Made by a program: the position numbers and the translations under genes
The notes under the pieces: model-generated
The model's database searches: none
Seen by the model: the letters and a program-made list of their open reading frames with translations, nothing else
What the model was told of the DNA's origin: nothing
In this document: positions 7,342 through 14,402 of the stretch, in pieces
Position numbering within the stretch: position 1 is the first letter of the stretch
How the letters are laid out: each line of letters starts with the position of its first letter
DNA from: JARRRL01 sp037380725
Lineage (GTDB): Bacteria; Pseudomonadota; Gammaproteobacteria; Pseudomonadales; JANQJO01
NCBI GenBank assembly: GCA_037380725.1
Contig: JARRRL010000083.1
Span: 1-16,549, forward strand
Length of the DNA: 16,549 nt
Direction of reading: 5' to 3'

Positions 7342-7662
7342 AAATTAATGTGTTGTTAACTATTGCTCCGGGCAATTCATTATCTGTTCACGACGGCCCT
7401 GTAGATGGAGAATACCATTGCATACAGCTCAAGCCAAAAGCGCATACCGTGTCTATCGACCGTGATCTGAAGCGAGTCGCTGTATGGAAAGATAAAATAT
7501 AACACGTCTGTGCGATTGCTTTATTCCCTACTACAGCGCGAGGAGACCTATTCCATCGTTTTGCAAAATCCCTCAAGTCCTAAATATACTGTCAGCGTAG
7601 GCGGTAACGTTGAAGACAGCGATTATATTGATGAAGATCTTGTTAAGGACCATGATGCTTAA
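7342..7662 (+). pseudogene. Possible decayed short gene(s), coding-like in two frames
   Basis: No intact gene fits here, but two stretches look coding. One frame runs from about 7342 to a TAA at 7500-7502 and ends in KAHTVSIDRDLKRVAVWKDK. Another frame ends at a TAA at 7660-7662 with a natural-looking acidic tail (GGNVEDSDYIDEDLVKDHDA). The second stretch may use a GTG at about 7508 or be the continuation of the first after a frameshift. Its stop codon overlaps the stop codon of the convergent kinase gene. I do not recognise the family. It could be the remnant of one gene broken by an indel, or chance open frames. Confidence 0.33.
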
Positions 7663-9488
7663 AGGCGCCGCTCTAAGGCGAGAAAAGCATTTAAGGCCTC
7701 CTGAGGGGTCAGCCTTTTTTCGGGGTTAAGACTCAACAAGCGAGCGATAATATTCTCCTCACAATTAAGTGGCAAGGTATCCACGAACGTATTCGGATCC
7801 ACAGGTATGTAGCCAAAGAGCTTGGCACTTTTACAGTTACCATCAGGCCCAAATTTATACTGTATTGCTTGGCCAGTGCCTAAGCGGATGTGGGGTTCTC
7901 CTACTTTTTGGTTGGGGTGTATGCCCAACTTCATTTCAAGCAAGGTCATACCGAGGCTGAAAGCATCGTGTTTACTGCTGCGATAATGCTGAGCATTCTC
8001 CGGAGGAAGATATCCGGGTGTTCCGCATCTCACCCATTTTCCATCTTGTGTGCGCAGTGGGTTCTCGTTTCGGCTTGCCAAGCCATAGTCACCAATTTTT
8101 ATCCGTTGAATTTTTTGCTGTTGCCCGGTGACCGGATTATGATCCACAGAACATGAATGGAGAAAATTAGCTGGCTTAATGTCGCGGTGATAGACGCCTC
8201 GTGCATGCATATCAGCAATCGCGGCGGCATATTCTCTTGCGATCCCTAAAAAGTGGCGTCGAGCGACCGGAGGATTGGTTTTACGTAAGGACTCTAGTTC
8301 GGCCATCGAACGGGTACCATCCCCCAGATTCGCCAGAGGCGTGAATACGTAGGATTTCTCGGCCCAAACGCCTGATTTATTCACCTGAACGTGTGCATAG
8401 TCCAGGCCCTCCACAAAGTAGCGCCCTTTACCAACAGCATTCAGTTCCGCCAATTCATTCTTGGCATTTTGGCGCGAGGAGAATTTTTTAACGGCAACGA
8501 TTTCCCCTGTCTTCATGTCCTGTGCGTAACGAACCTTCCCAAAACCACCCTTACCCAATTCAGCTTTTTTTCCGCCTTGCACCGCCATATATTCATGCTG
8601 CTGTTTAATCAGCTTCGCCTGTTCTGCCGTGGGTGTATTGATGAGCGCATAGACATTGCCACTGGCTGTGCGTATCTGCGTGGCATTGAGCCTGGCATTA
8701 TCCTTATCACTTTTAAAAGCATTAAAACGCCCGCCTTCCTGATGAAGGGTATAACCTCCATGCCGCTGCTGAAGCGCATTACAAACACTAGATATAACTT
8801 TGTCCGGGTTAGCTTTCCCAAAAGCGTCGCTGATATATAAATCAGTGATTAAATATTTTTGAACAATCGGCCTAACGGTTTCCCAAGATATACCAGACAA
8901 AAACGCTCGATGCTGGAGTTGGTTGACTGCATCATTGGCTCTTACCTGTAAGTTGTACATACGATTTGCCATTTGAGCGGAGCGTAACCGGGACGCTTCG
9001 TTCAGCGCTCGACCCACATATTCACCAACCTTTTCACTGCTCTTACGCGCAAAGCGCGAGATAGCTGGATCATCACTGCATGCAAGCTTATCAACCACTG
9101 ACTTGATCTTTGTGTTATCCAAAAGATCTAAATGCATATCCTGTGAATGATTAACGTAGTTCGTCACGCCATCGGCGATGATTGATTGAACGTGTTGCTT
9201 TACCGCAGCTTTCGATTGCAAGCCGGGCACTTGACCCCGCAGCCACTGTAACCAACGGCCAGCTCGCCCTTGCAATAACTCACCGTTCTTGCTTTGAATA
9301 GCAGACAATACAATGCTGTGTGAAAGCCGCGTTTCACGCATTGGCGTTTGGTACAACGCCTTCGCCGCATTAACGTGTCTGGTTTCAATTGCTGATGCTG
9401 ACAGTAATTTTTCCAGGCCGAACTGACCGGCAGATACCTGTTGGCCATTCTGATTACCGATTCTGGGATATCCGACTGGAGCTACCAT
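7659..9488 (-). CDS. Soluble protein with C-terminal eukaryotic-type Ser/Thr kinase domain
   Basis: A 609-residue protein. The C-terminal half is a Hanks-type kinase: glycine loop GKGGFGKV (312-319), VAVK with catalytic Lys334, catalytic loop HRDIKPAN with Asp436 and Asn441, a DYG in place of the usual DFG (467-469), GTPGYLPPE in place of APE (489-497), the DAFSLG Asp508, and a closing KRLTPQEAL (591-599). All residues needed for ATP and magnesium binding are present, so it should be active. Residues 1-300 are mostly helical, have no recognisable domain, and contain no membrane segment or classical signal peptide, unlike PknB-type receptor kinases. AGGTGA lies six bases before the ATG at 9488. 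It stands alone between a decayed region and a broken oxidoreductase gene, on lower-GC DNA, suggesting acquisition. A host-directed or competitor-directed effector is possible but is inference. Confidence 0.85.
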   Translation of the reverse strand: MVAPVGYPRIGNQNGQQVSAGQFGLEKLLSASAIETRHVNAAKALYQTPMRETRLSHSIVLSAIQSKNGELLQGRAGRWLQWLRGQVPGLQSKAAVKQHVQSIIADGVTNYVNHSQDMHLDLLDNTKIKSVVDKLACSDDPAISRFARKSSEKVGEYVGRALNEASRLRSAQMANRMYNLQVRANDAVNQLQHRAFLSGISWETVRPIVQKYLITDLYISDAFGKANPDKVISSVCNALQQRHGGYTLHQEGGRFNAFKSDKDNARLNATQIRTASGNVYALINTPTAEQAKLIKQQHEYMAVQGGKKAELGKGGFGKVRYAQDMKTGEIVAVKKFSSRQNAKNELAELNAVGKGRYFVEGLDYAHVQVNKSGVWAEKSYVFTPLANLGDGTRSMAELESLRKTNPPVARRHFLGIAREYAAAIADMHARGVYHRDIKPANFLHSCSVDHNPVTGQQQKIQRIKIGDYGLASRNENPLRTQDGKWVRCGTPGYLPPENAQHYRSSKHDAFSLGMTLLEMKLGIHPNQKVGEPHIRLGTGQAIQYKFGPDGNCKSAKLFGYIPVDPNTFVDTLPLNCEENIIARLLSLNPEKRLTPQEALNAFLALERRL

Positions 9489-9731
9489 GTTGTATCACCT
9501 AACCGCTCATTTGTTTGATTAATCTATTTAGAGATCCCTCTCATCAATCACAGAGTTTGATTGCCTGATTATCTTTTAAAATCATGCAAATATAACAATC
9601 TAACTCAGACTGATACCCCTCGATCATCATGTACCTGCTCGTGCTTGGAAATATAACTACAGGTCAGTATTATTAGGCTAAGCCAGCCAAATTACAAAAT
9701 TATTCACGATGTATATTCTCGTTAGTTCTGG

Positions 9732-10296
9732 GTACCGATAATTATTGGCTTCAAAGTCCATGAGTTGAATGATTTAATTCTGGCTTTTCTAAATAAAGGT
9801 CACAAAGACTATTATGATGCATTTCTGCAATAGACGGAAGCACTGCAATAGCGATCTAACGCCAAGCGGCCTATCTGGAACTGATGCTCCTCTCGTCGTC
9901 GATAATCGCACAGCGTACATTGTCTTACTCAAAACCTTGGTTACGGAGCATGCCTGCGCTCCAAAGATGCTTACAGCAGGCTTACGCCATTGTCACACCA
10001 GATGCCTCCCATAAACCTCTGATCTTTCAGGCCTTAAAGGCAGGCATGCATGTTATCTGTGAAAAGCCTCTGGCGCTAAACGCCAGAGACGATGAGGAAA
10101 TCGTGGACGCCGCAAAGGGGTGCATGGGGACGTGGGCGTGCATATTTTGGACTTTATCAGCTACCCGGCGGGAGACATTGCGTCCGTCCATTGCCATTTG
10201 GCTACTTTCAAAAAAGCAAAAGACGATCGCATTGGCGACTACTATCTGGATGCGAACGACAGCGAGGTTGTCTACTTTTGTCCCGCGCAAGGTTAA
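9732..10296 (+). pseudogene. Broken Gfo/Idh/MocA-family oxidoreductase
   Basis: NAD(P)-dependent sugar or polyol oxidoreductases of this family carry a T-P-x-x-x-H motif followed by A-G-x-H-V-x-x-E-K-P-L. Here 9983-10120 reads YAIVTPDASHKPLIF, then KAGMHVICEKPLALNARDDE, an unmistakable match. From 10129 to a TAA at 10294-10296, in a different frame, it reads GDVGVHILDFISYPAGDIAS followed by FKKAKDDRIGDYYLDANDS, which matches the start of the family's C-terminal domain. About 60 residues normally lying between these blocks are missing, and the rest of the C-terminus is gone. An upstream stretch (9732-9833, containing GFKVHELNDLILAFLNKGH) may be the Rossmann start, interrupted by a TAG; this part is uncertain. 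Bases 9489-9731, between the kinase start and this remnant, show no gene. Confidence 0.7.
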
Positions 10297-10349
10297 ACTT
10301 GATGCAGCGTAACAAACAAAACCAGCGGACAGCTAAAGCTGCATGCTGT

Positions 10350-10558
10350 TGTTGGCTTTGTGCTTTGAGGTCGTCAGTCGATGGCGCTCTGTGGAACTCT
10401 TGTCGAGTCAATCTGTATCGGGCAATCTGTATCGGGTAATCTGTATCGGGTAATGTCAGCTTATCTGGCTTCTTGCCACGCTTAGGCGTTGTTACTTGAA
10501 CTCGGTGCTTACTGTTCAGCGCGAATACACCATGAAACCTTGTCAGGCTGACTCGTGG
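10350..10558 (-). mobile_element. IS91-family transposase 3' remnant, copy 1
   Basis: Read on the minus strand from 10558 this gives PRVSLTRFHGVFALNSKH, then RVQVTTPKRGKKPDK. That is the conserved C-terminal portion of IS91-type (Y2 rolling-circle) transposases, which I recall as PRVNLTRFHGVFAPNSKHR followed by VTPAKRG. It then runs into LDKSSTERHR in a shifted frame and ends in LTTSKHKAN, a tail shared with copy 3 but not copy 2. A 14-bp unit is present three times inside it and disrupts the frame. The remnant abuts the stop codon of the acetyltransferase gene at 10562. The catalytic tyrosine region is absent, so it cannot move by itself. Confidence 0.8.
10413..10454. repeat. 14-bp tandem triplication in IS91 remnant copy 1
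   Basis: Three adjoining units ctgtatcgggcaat, ctgtatcgggtaat, ctgtatcgggtaat. Copies 2 and 3 of the same IS91 remnant have one equivalent unit each (cggtaacgggtgat, cggtatcgggtgat), so this is a local expansion after the copies separated. Confidence 0.9.
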
Positions 10559-10561
10559 TCT

Positions 10562-11203
10562 TCACATGCTGGTTAGCCAGCGAATATAATCTTTTTTTAA
10601 AACGCCAAACTGAAGTATGTCGTAATATTTGCCATCACGATAGACATGCTCGTGTAGGCGACCCTCATAGGACATGCCTATTTTTCGTATGACACGGCCA
10701 GAAGCTGGGTTATTGCTTAGATGCTGGGCAAAGACCCGGTGATAGTCTAATTGAGAGAAGGCGAATTTTACGACTTCGTTAGCTGCTTCTGTACAATAGC
10801 CCTGCCCCCAGTAATCTCTGCCAAGCCAGTAACTCAGTTCGGCTCGCTTAAAGGACGGATTGAGTTGCAGGGAAATACTGCCTATAAGTGTTCGGGGTTT
10901 TTTAAGGTGAATGCTAAAAAATAAAGCTGTATTGTCTTTCCAATACGTATCGTAATAGGATATGAGTTCTTTCGCATATTCTGTGCTCACTTCACCATAA
11001 AAGCAAATGTCTACGGCTTGGACGTCAGGGTGACTGGCGATCTTGGCAAAGCAGGCGCTGTCTTCCTGGACGAAGGGCGTCAAAAGTAAACGCTCGGTTT
11101 CCCCGTAGTATTTGACAGGCTCTTGACTGCGCATGTCCTGAGGCTTAACTTTGACAAAGTTGTGTCTCAGGACATCTGAGGTCTTAGTTTCTTGTTCTTG
11201 CAT
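10562..11203 (-). CDS. GNAT acetyltransferase, RimJ/RimL type
   Basis: A 213-residue acetyl-CoA-dependent N-acetyltransferase. The pattern is that of the RimJ/RimL group: ETERLLLTPF near residue 35, GSISLQL (108-114), a strand-loop-helix acetyl-CoA site LGRDYWGQGYCTEA (127-140), then NNPASGRVIRKIGMSYEGR (164-182), where the Asn and Ser are conserved, and a final strand DILQFGVLKKDY. Members acetylate the N-terminal amine of ribosomal proteins or small amines including some antibiotics; the substrate cannot be read from sequence. About 30 extra residues precede the domain. The ATG at 11203 has only a weak ribosome-binding site. The gene lies between two IS91 remnants in the same orientation and its stop codon is four bases from one of them, so it may have been carried by such an element. 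Confidence 0.85.
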   Translation of the reverse strand: MQEQETKTSDVLRHNFVKVKPQDMRSQEPVKYYGETERLLLTPFVQEDSACFAKIASHPDVQAVDICFYGEVSTEYAKELISYYDTYWKDNTALFFSIHLKKPRTLIGSISLQLNPSFKRAELSYWLGRDYWGQGYCTEAANEVVKFAFSQLDYHRVFAQHLSNNPASGRVIRKIGMSYEGRLHEHVYRDGKYYDILQFGVLKKDYIRWLTSM

Positions 11204-11399
11204 GGCTTGTGCCTATTTGAAAATTAAAGAATAGAAATGGCAAACTGGGTATAGGAAGTATAAAGCACCTATTTTCCCCTGATCAAAAGCATCTAATCTG
11301 AAATTCCTGGTAACATTGCTGTTTATTTGACCATTTTGATCGTCGAGCTGCTCTAAATTGCTCATGTTTGGATCAAGTATGGATCAAGTTTGACTGAAA

Positions 11400-11807
11400 T
11401 ATGATTCCCGGTTTGTTCACGGATCGCAAGCTGCTCAACCGGCCTTTGGTGGAAACTCATGCTGCTTGGAAGCATCCGCCTTGGCCGCCGCCGTGTTTGC
11501 AAACCTCGATGTCGATGTTGAATACACGCTTGAGTCGTTGTATTCAGGATACAGCGCGATGGCGCTCTGCGGAACTCTTGTCGAGCCAATCGGTAACGGG
11601 TGATGTCAGCTTATCTGGCTTCTGGCCACGCTTAGCCGGTGTCACTTGAACTCGGATACACCATGTAACCTTGTCAGGTTAACTCGAGGCTCAGACAACA
11701 ACCTTAGTCACCAACGCCGCCAGCTTGACAATAAAATATAACGTTTCAAAAATCGCATGTGTGCTGCCATTGCGGTATGGGGTTTTCAGCTCATAGCGCA
11801 CACGATA
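11400..11807 (-). mobile_element. IS91-family transposase 3' remnant, copy 2 (longest)
   Basis: The minus strand encodes, in several frames, a run of IS91 transposase C-terminal blocks in the correct order. These are RYELKTPYRNGSTHAIFETL, then FIVKLAALVTK, PRVNLTRLHGV, RVQVTPAKRGQKPDKLTSP, LDKSSAERHRA, and QRLKRVFNIDIEVCKHGGG. The last block corresponds to the WAQRLKRVFNIDI segment and the CxxCGG zinc-like motif of the family, here with a stop where W is expected and a damaged cysteine motif. Relative to copy 1 it lacks about 20 bases around the NSKHR codons. The 5' two thirds of the gene, including the catalytic part, are absent. Bases 11808-11906 hold no gene I can see. Confidence 0.85.
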
Positions 11808-11906
11808 TCGTTAATTGTTGCGTCAAATTCCACACAATGTATTTTTAATACGCGCCATTTTTTATGATTACGCCGCAAAGCGCCGTGAACCGGTTATGGG
11901 GGTATT

Positions 11907-12168
11907 TTAAATGCATTGAGGCGCTTGGAATGTGGAGACGTAATGCTTGTCGTGTTTAGCTTTTTCGAGTGAATGCCCGATTTCCCGCAACACTGCGGGA
12001 ATTGTCGCGATTTGTTTTTTTGGGTCCTTTAATCATTCTGGCAAATTTGCCAATGATATCCCCGGCATGAATGGTTTCATGATTGTCTCTGACGTTAGGG
12101 GTTAGGTTTTGATTTTTGATAATCTCGCTGATCGTCGAGTGGTGTAGGCCAAATTGACAGGAAACCAT
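11907..12168 (-). pseudogene. Small helix-turn-helix protein gene broken by a one-base indel
   Basis: From the ATG at 12168 the first 50 or so residues begin MVSCQFGLHHSTISEIIKNQ. This reads like a helix-turn-helix (FGLHHSTISEIIKNQ resembles the recognition helix of transposase or CENP-B-like HTHs). In the uninterrupted frame the product ends at 70 residues (stop at 11956). At a run of seven A residues (coding strand) a one-base shift continues into a more convincing frame, IATIPAVLREIGHSLEKAKH and onward, ending at a TAA at 11907. With six A residues the protein would be one ORF of about 86 residues. So this is a recent frameshift, a homopolymer sequencing error, or less likely a +1 recoding site. 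I do not recognise the family. Confidence 0.5.
11982..12001. repeat. 8-bp perfect hairpin
   Basis: TTCCCGCA, loop ACAC, TGCGGGAA. It falls inside the frameshifted helix-turn-helix gene, downstream of the homopolymer run on the coding strand. It lacks an immediate T tract on either strand, so it is not a convincing terminator. Confidence 0.6.
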
Positions 12169-12359
12169 AATTCAAATACTTGCCCCTCCCCCCTACTGAA
12201 CACTGATCATGTCCAGCATCGCCAAGTATACCGGTTAATCTGTCAACCCCCACGATTGATAGCGATCCAAAAATGTGTTATTTGTATTCTTATGTTAACT
12301 TTTTTGAATTTATGCGCAAGTTCTGAAGTATCCTGACTATTCCTGAAGAGATTCAACTT

Positions 12360-13295
12360 ATGAGCTCACCACCTTCCGTATTCCCCAAGTCTCCTTCTAA
12401 TCAGTTGCTCAGCTGTCTCAATCGTACAAGAAATAGACTCAATTTGCAAAAACTGAGTTTTATGCCTGGTGTCGAGATAAGCTGCCGAATCAAGAATACT
12501 TTTACAAGCCTTAGAAACGCAGCAAGAACCTCTTGTCTCTGCGCCGCTAATCCAAGCGCTCAGAAATTACATTTCACTTTGAAAGAGCTGATAGCGCTAG
12601 ATCGCCAAATAGATCACTACAAAGATCAGATACAGGAGCTGATTGATAAACTGGATGAATCGTCTACGCTCACAAATAAACTTAAGGAGGTCCACTCAAA
12701 ACTCTCTACTGTCCAACTATACCCAAAGCATAGGAGCGAAATATCCAACATAGAACATGAAGCCCAAAAAATTATCAATATGGCCAAAGACCATTTGAAT
12801 AAGACACCGAGTAATCCCAAGCAAAACCAGAATGGTGAAGGCCATTCGGATTGGGCGCTGTCGAGTCCCGAACAGGACGAGGGTCAAATAGAGGACTGCT
12901 TGAGTAAGATTTTGAAGGAGAAGTGGAAGCAACAAAGCCCCGAAGAATGCCAGAAACACATCAATAATCTATTTGAGGATATGGGAGATAAATCGACCAC
13001 GATTGAATTACACCCTAAGGGCGATAGTGTCGAAGCAATAAGCCTTTTAGAAGAAATGACGCCCGTTTTCAGAGACCTCATGCTTATCAGAAATCAATAT
13101 TTTGAAAATATGAATGAAAAAGAAACAGCCTTCAAAACCAAAACGCAAGCCGAGTCATTAATCGAACGCGCTCAGGTCTATCTGAATGAACGCGACTCCC
13201 TAAATGCCTCTGGCGACGCTCCTGGTGCAACGAACGACGTCCACCTCGCGCATGTGAGCGCTGCTGAGAGGCAACGCCCCTTTCGATTCAAGTGA
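12360..13295 (+). CDS. Hypothetical coiled-coil protein
   Basis: A 311-residue protein that I do not recognise. Residues 1-70 are basic and Ser/Asn-rich with several cysteines (C19, C42, C59, C61). Residues 73-143 form a likely coiled coil with leucine/isoleucine heptads (LKELIALDRQIDHYKDQIQE). Residues 148-175 are a polar linker, and 176-285 are again helical and charged. No signal peptide or membrane segment is visible. The ATG at 12360 is preceded by GAAGAG about 10 bases upstream, a modest ribosome-binding site. Its AT-rich, Asn/Lys-rich make-up differs from the core genes at the window ends and fits recent acquisition. It stands alone between IS91 remnants copies 2 and 3. Bases 12169-12359 are its AT-rich leader; I saw no clear promoter boxes. 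Confidence 0.7.
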   Translation: MSSPPSVFPKSPSNQLLSCLNRTRNRLNLQKLSFMPGVEISCRIKNTFTSLRNAARTSCLCAANPSAQKLHFTLKELIALDRQIDHYKDQIQELIDKLDESSTLTNKLKEVHSKLSTVQLYPKHRSEISNIEHEAQKIINMAKDHLNKTPSNPKQNQNGEGHSDWALSSPEQDEGQIEDCLSKILKEKWKQQSPEECQKHINNLFEDMGDKSTTIELHPKGDSVEAISLLEEMTPVFRDLMLIRNQYFENMNEKETAFKTKTQAESLIERAQVYLNERDSLNASGDAPGATNDVHLAHVSAAERQRPFRFK

Positions 13296-13459
13296 GTATC
13301 GTAATCGGTGCTCATGATCTCGGAATAGTGGCGCGTTTTTCGTCATTCTCTTCCCCCTGCGGCATTGATTTGCTCCGCTTGGCTAGCTTCTTGGCTTTTT
13401 TACAAAAGTAAGGAAGTGGCAATGCCAAACGAGAGATTATCGATGCGCTAAGTTGATTG

Positions 13460-13597
13460 TGTTAGCTTTGTGCTTTGAGGTCGTTAGTCGATGGCGCTCT
13501 GCGGAACTCTTGTCGAGCCAATCGGTATCGGGTGATGTCAGCTTATCTGGCTTCTGGCCACGCTTAGCCGGTGTCACTTGAACTCGGCGCTTACAGC
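13460..13597 (-). mobile_element. IS91-family transposase 3' remnant, copy 3
   Basis: The minus strand reads KRRVQVTPAKRGQKPDKL, then TSPDTDWLDKSSAERHRL and TTSKHKAN, in one open frame. It matches copy 2 through ERHR, and copy 1 through the LTTSKHKAN tail. DNA identity to copy 1 covers the full length except the extra 14-bp units. It is the least decayed of the three in frame but the shortest. Bases 13296-13459 and 13598-13758 on either side show no convincing gene; the short frames there have no recognisable motifs. Confidence 0.8.
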
Positions 13598-13758
13598 TAT
13601 ACGCTACTCAGCGTTGATGATGGCAGTCTTCGCCGCGCACGCGCAAAAAACTATGGAAGATCTTGAAAAAGAATGGTCGGGATGTTTAAAATCAGTCTGG
13701 ATGAGGTATCATTTGGCTCACATATTCATACACTGCTCAGATTACAGGCTTACTCCTT

Positions 13759-14178
13759 ATGACGACAAATTATACCTCCCTGCGCATGAGTGACGTGATG
13801 TCGCCTTCACCGGTTTATGTGGAAATCAACGCAACGCTTGCCGAAGCGGAACGCATGATGGCCACACATCAAATCCATCACCTGCCGGTAATGAAAGATA
13901 ATTGTCTGGAATCTTTTATTTCAAAACGAGACATCGGCCAACTGACCTTGAGCGGGCATCAGTACGACAAGCGCGAAGAATTGCGGGTGGCGGATATCTA
14001 CCCCACACAAGCTTACGTGGCGGATATCGACGACCCGCTGGTGCGGGTGCTGGATATCATGGTGAGCAAACGCATATCGGCGGTTATCGTGCTCAAAGAG
14101 GGCGAGCTCTGCGGTATTTTCACCGAAGCGGACGGGTGCCGCGTGCTGGCGCAACTGATGGCGGCCCCTCCGCAATAA
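13759..14178 (+). CDS. Two-CBS-domain protein
   Basis: A 139-residue protein made of one Bateman module. CBS1 covers about residues 8-62 (DVMSPSPVYVEINATLAEA, then IHHLPVMKDN and SKRDIG). CBS2 covers about 76-133 (VADIYPTQAYVADIDDP, then RISAVIVLKEGELCGIFTEA). Such modules bind adenine nucleotides (AMP, ATP, SAM or similar) and act as energy or ligand sensors, usually regulating a partner; no catalytic domain is attached here. The ATG at 13759 gives a complete first domain, although the ribosome-binding site is poor (AGGC about 10 bases upstream). GC content is higher than in the accessory region to its left, so it probably marks the return to core chromosome. The partner is not evident. Confidence 0.87.
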   Translation: MTTNYTSLRMSDVMSPSPVYVEINATLAEAERMMATHQIHHLPVMKDNCLESFISKRDIGQLTLSGHQYDKREELRVADIYPTQAYVADIDDPLVRVLDIMVSKRISAVIVLKEGELCGIFTEADGCRVLAQLMAAPPQ

Positions 14179-14187
14179 CGTCATTCC

Positions 14188-14304
14188 CTACGGCAACACC
14201 CGTACATTGATGCTGTGGTCAAGCGCTCGAATCGCCTCCTCGAAAATATCCGCCGAAGGAGGCAGCTTTGCTCCTGGATTGATGTTGGAGAAAAAGTAGT
14301 AAAG
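14188..14304 (-). pseudogene. Orphan C-terminal coding fragment
   Basis: On the minus strand a 38-codon open stretch reads LYYFFSNINPGAKLPPSADI, then FEEAIRALDHSINVRVLP, then TAG. Amino acid order and codon third positions look like a real protein tail. There is no start codon and a TAA precedes it immediately at about 14305. It is likely the last piece of a gene removed by deletion between the CBS gene and the photolyase gene. I do not recognise the family; chance cannot be excluded. Confidence 0.35.
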
Positions 14305-14362
14305 TTAAGGAAAATCAATGCCTGTGTGGCCCCTAGCCAGCATGAAATTGTCTTACACAACA

Positions 14363-14384
14363 ATACCGGTCTTTCCGCCGGTAT
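14363..14384 (-). terminator. Hairpin downstream of the photolyase gene
   Basis: ATACCGG (14363-14369) and CCGGTAT (14378-14384) make a perfect 7-bp stem with an 8-base loop, 18 bases past the photolyase stop codon. On the minus strand it is followed by the T/G-rich TGTTGTGT rather than a pure T run; on the plus strand by CTTTTG. A weak, possibly bidirectional terminator is the best reading. Confidence 0.45.
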
Positions 14385-14402
14385 CTTTTGCCCATGAAAT
14401 GT

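Noticed and set aside
9500..9600. Promoter for the kinase gene (TTGTTA with GATAAT on the minus strand)
   Set aside because: The spacing is 19 bases and the region is generally AT-rich, so the match is not better than expected by chance.
11395..11592. Plus-strand open frame with convincing-looking protein (ANLDVDVEYTLESLYSGYSA)
   Set aside because: It is the exact antisense of the IS91 transposase block RVFNIDIEVCKH on the minus strand, has no start codon, and is explained by that match.
10350..13597. Repeats at 10.35, 11.55 and 13.46 kb as a CRISPR array or regulatory repeat family
   Set aside because: They are more than 1 kb apart, more than 100 bp long, and encode pieces of an IS91 transposase.
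7342..13758. Accessory region as a known or new multi-gene defence system
   Set aside because: No nuclease, helicase, toxin-antitoxin pair, methylase or reverse transcriptase was seen; the kinase and coiled-coil genes are not adjacent or co-oriented, so a single system is not supported.
13578..13793. 71-codon plus-strand ORF beginning inside IS91 copy 3
   Set aside because: It starts in repeat DNA, overlaps the CBS gene start in another frame, and has no motif or ribosome-binding site.
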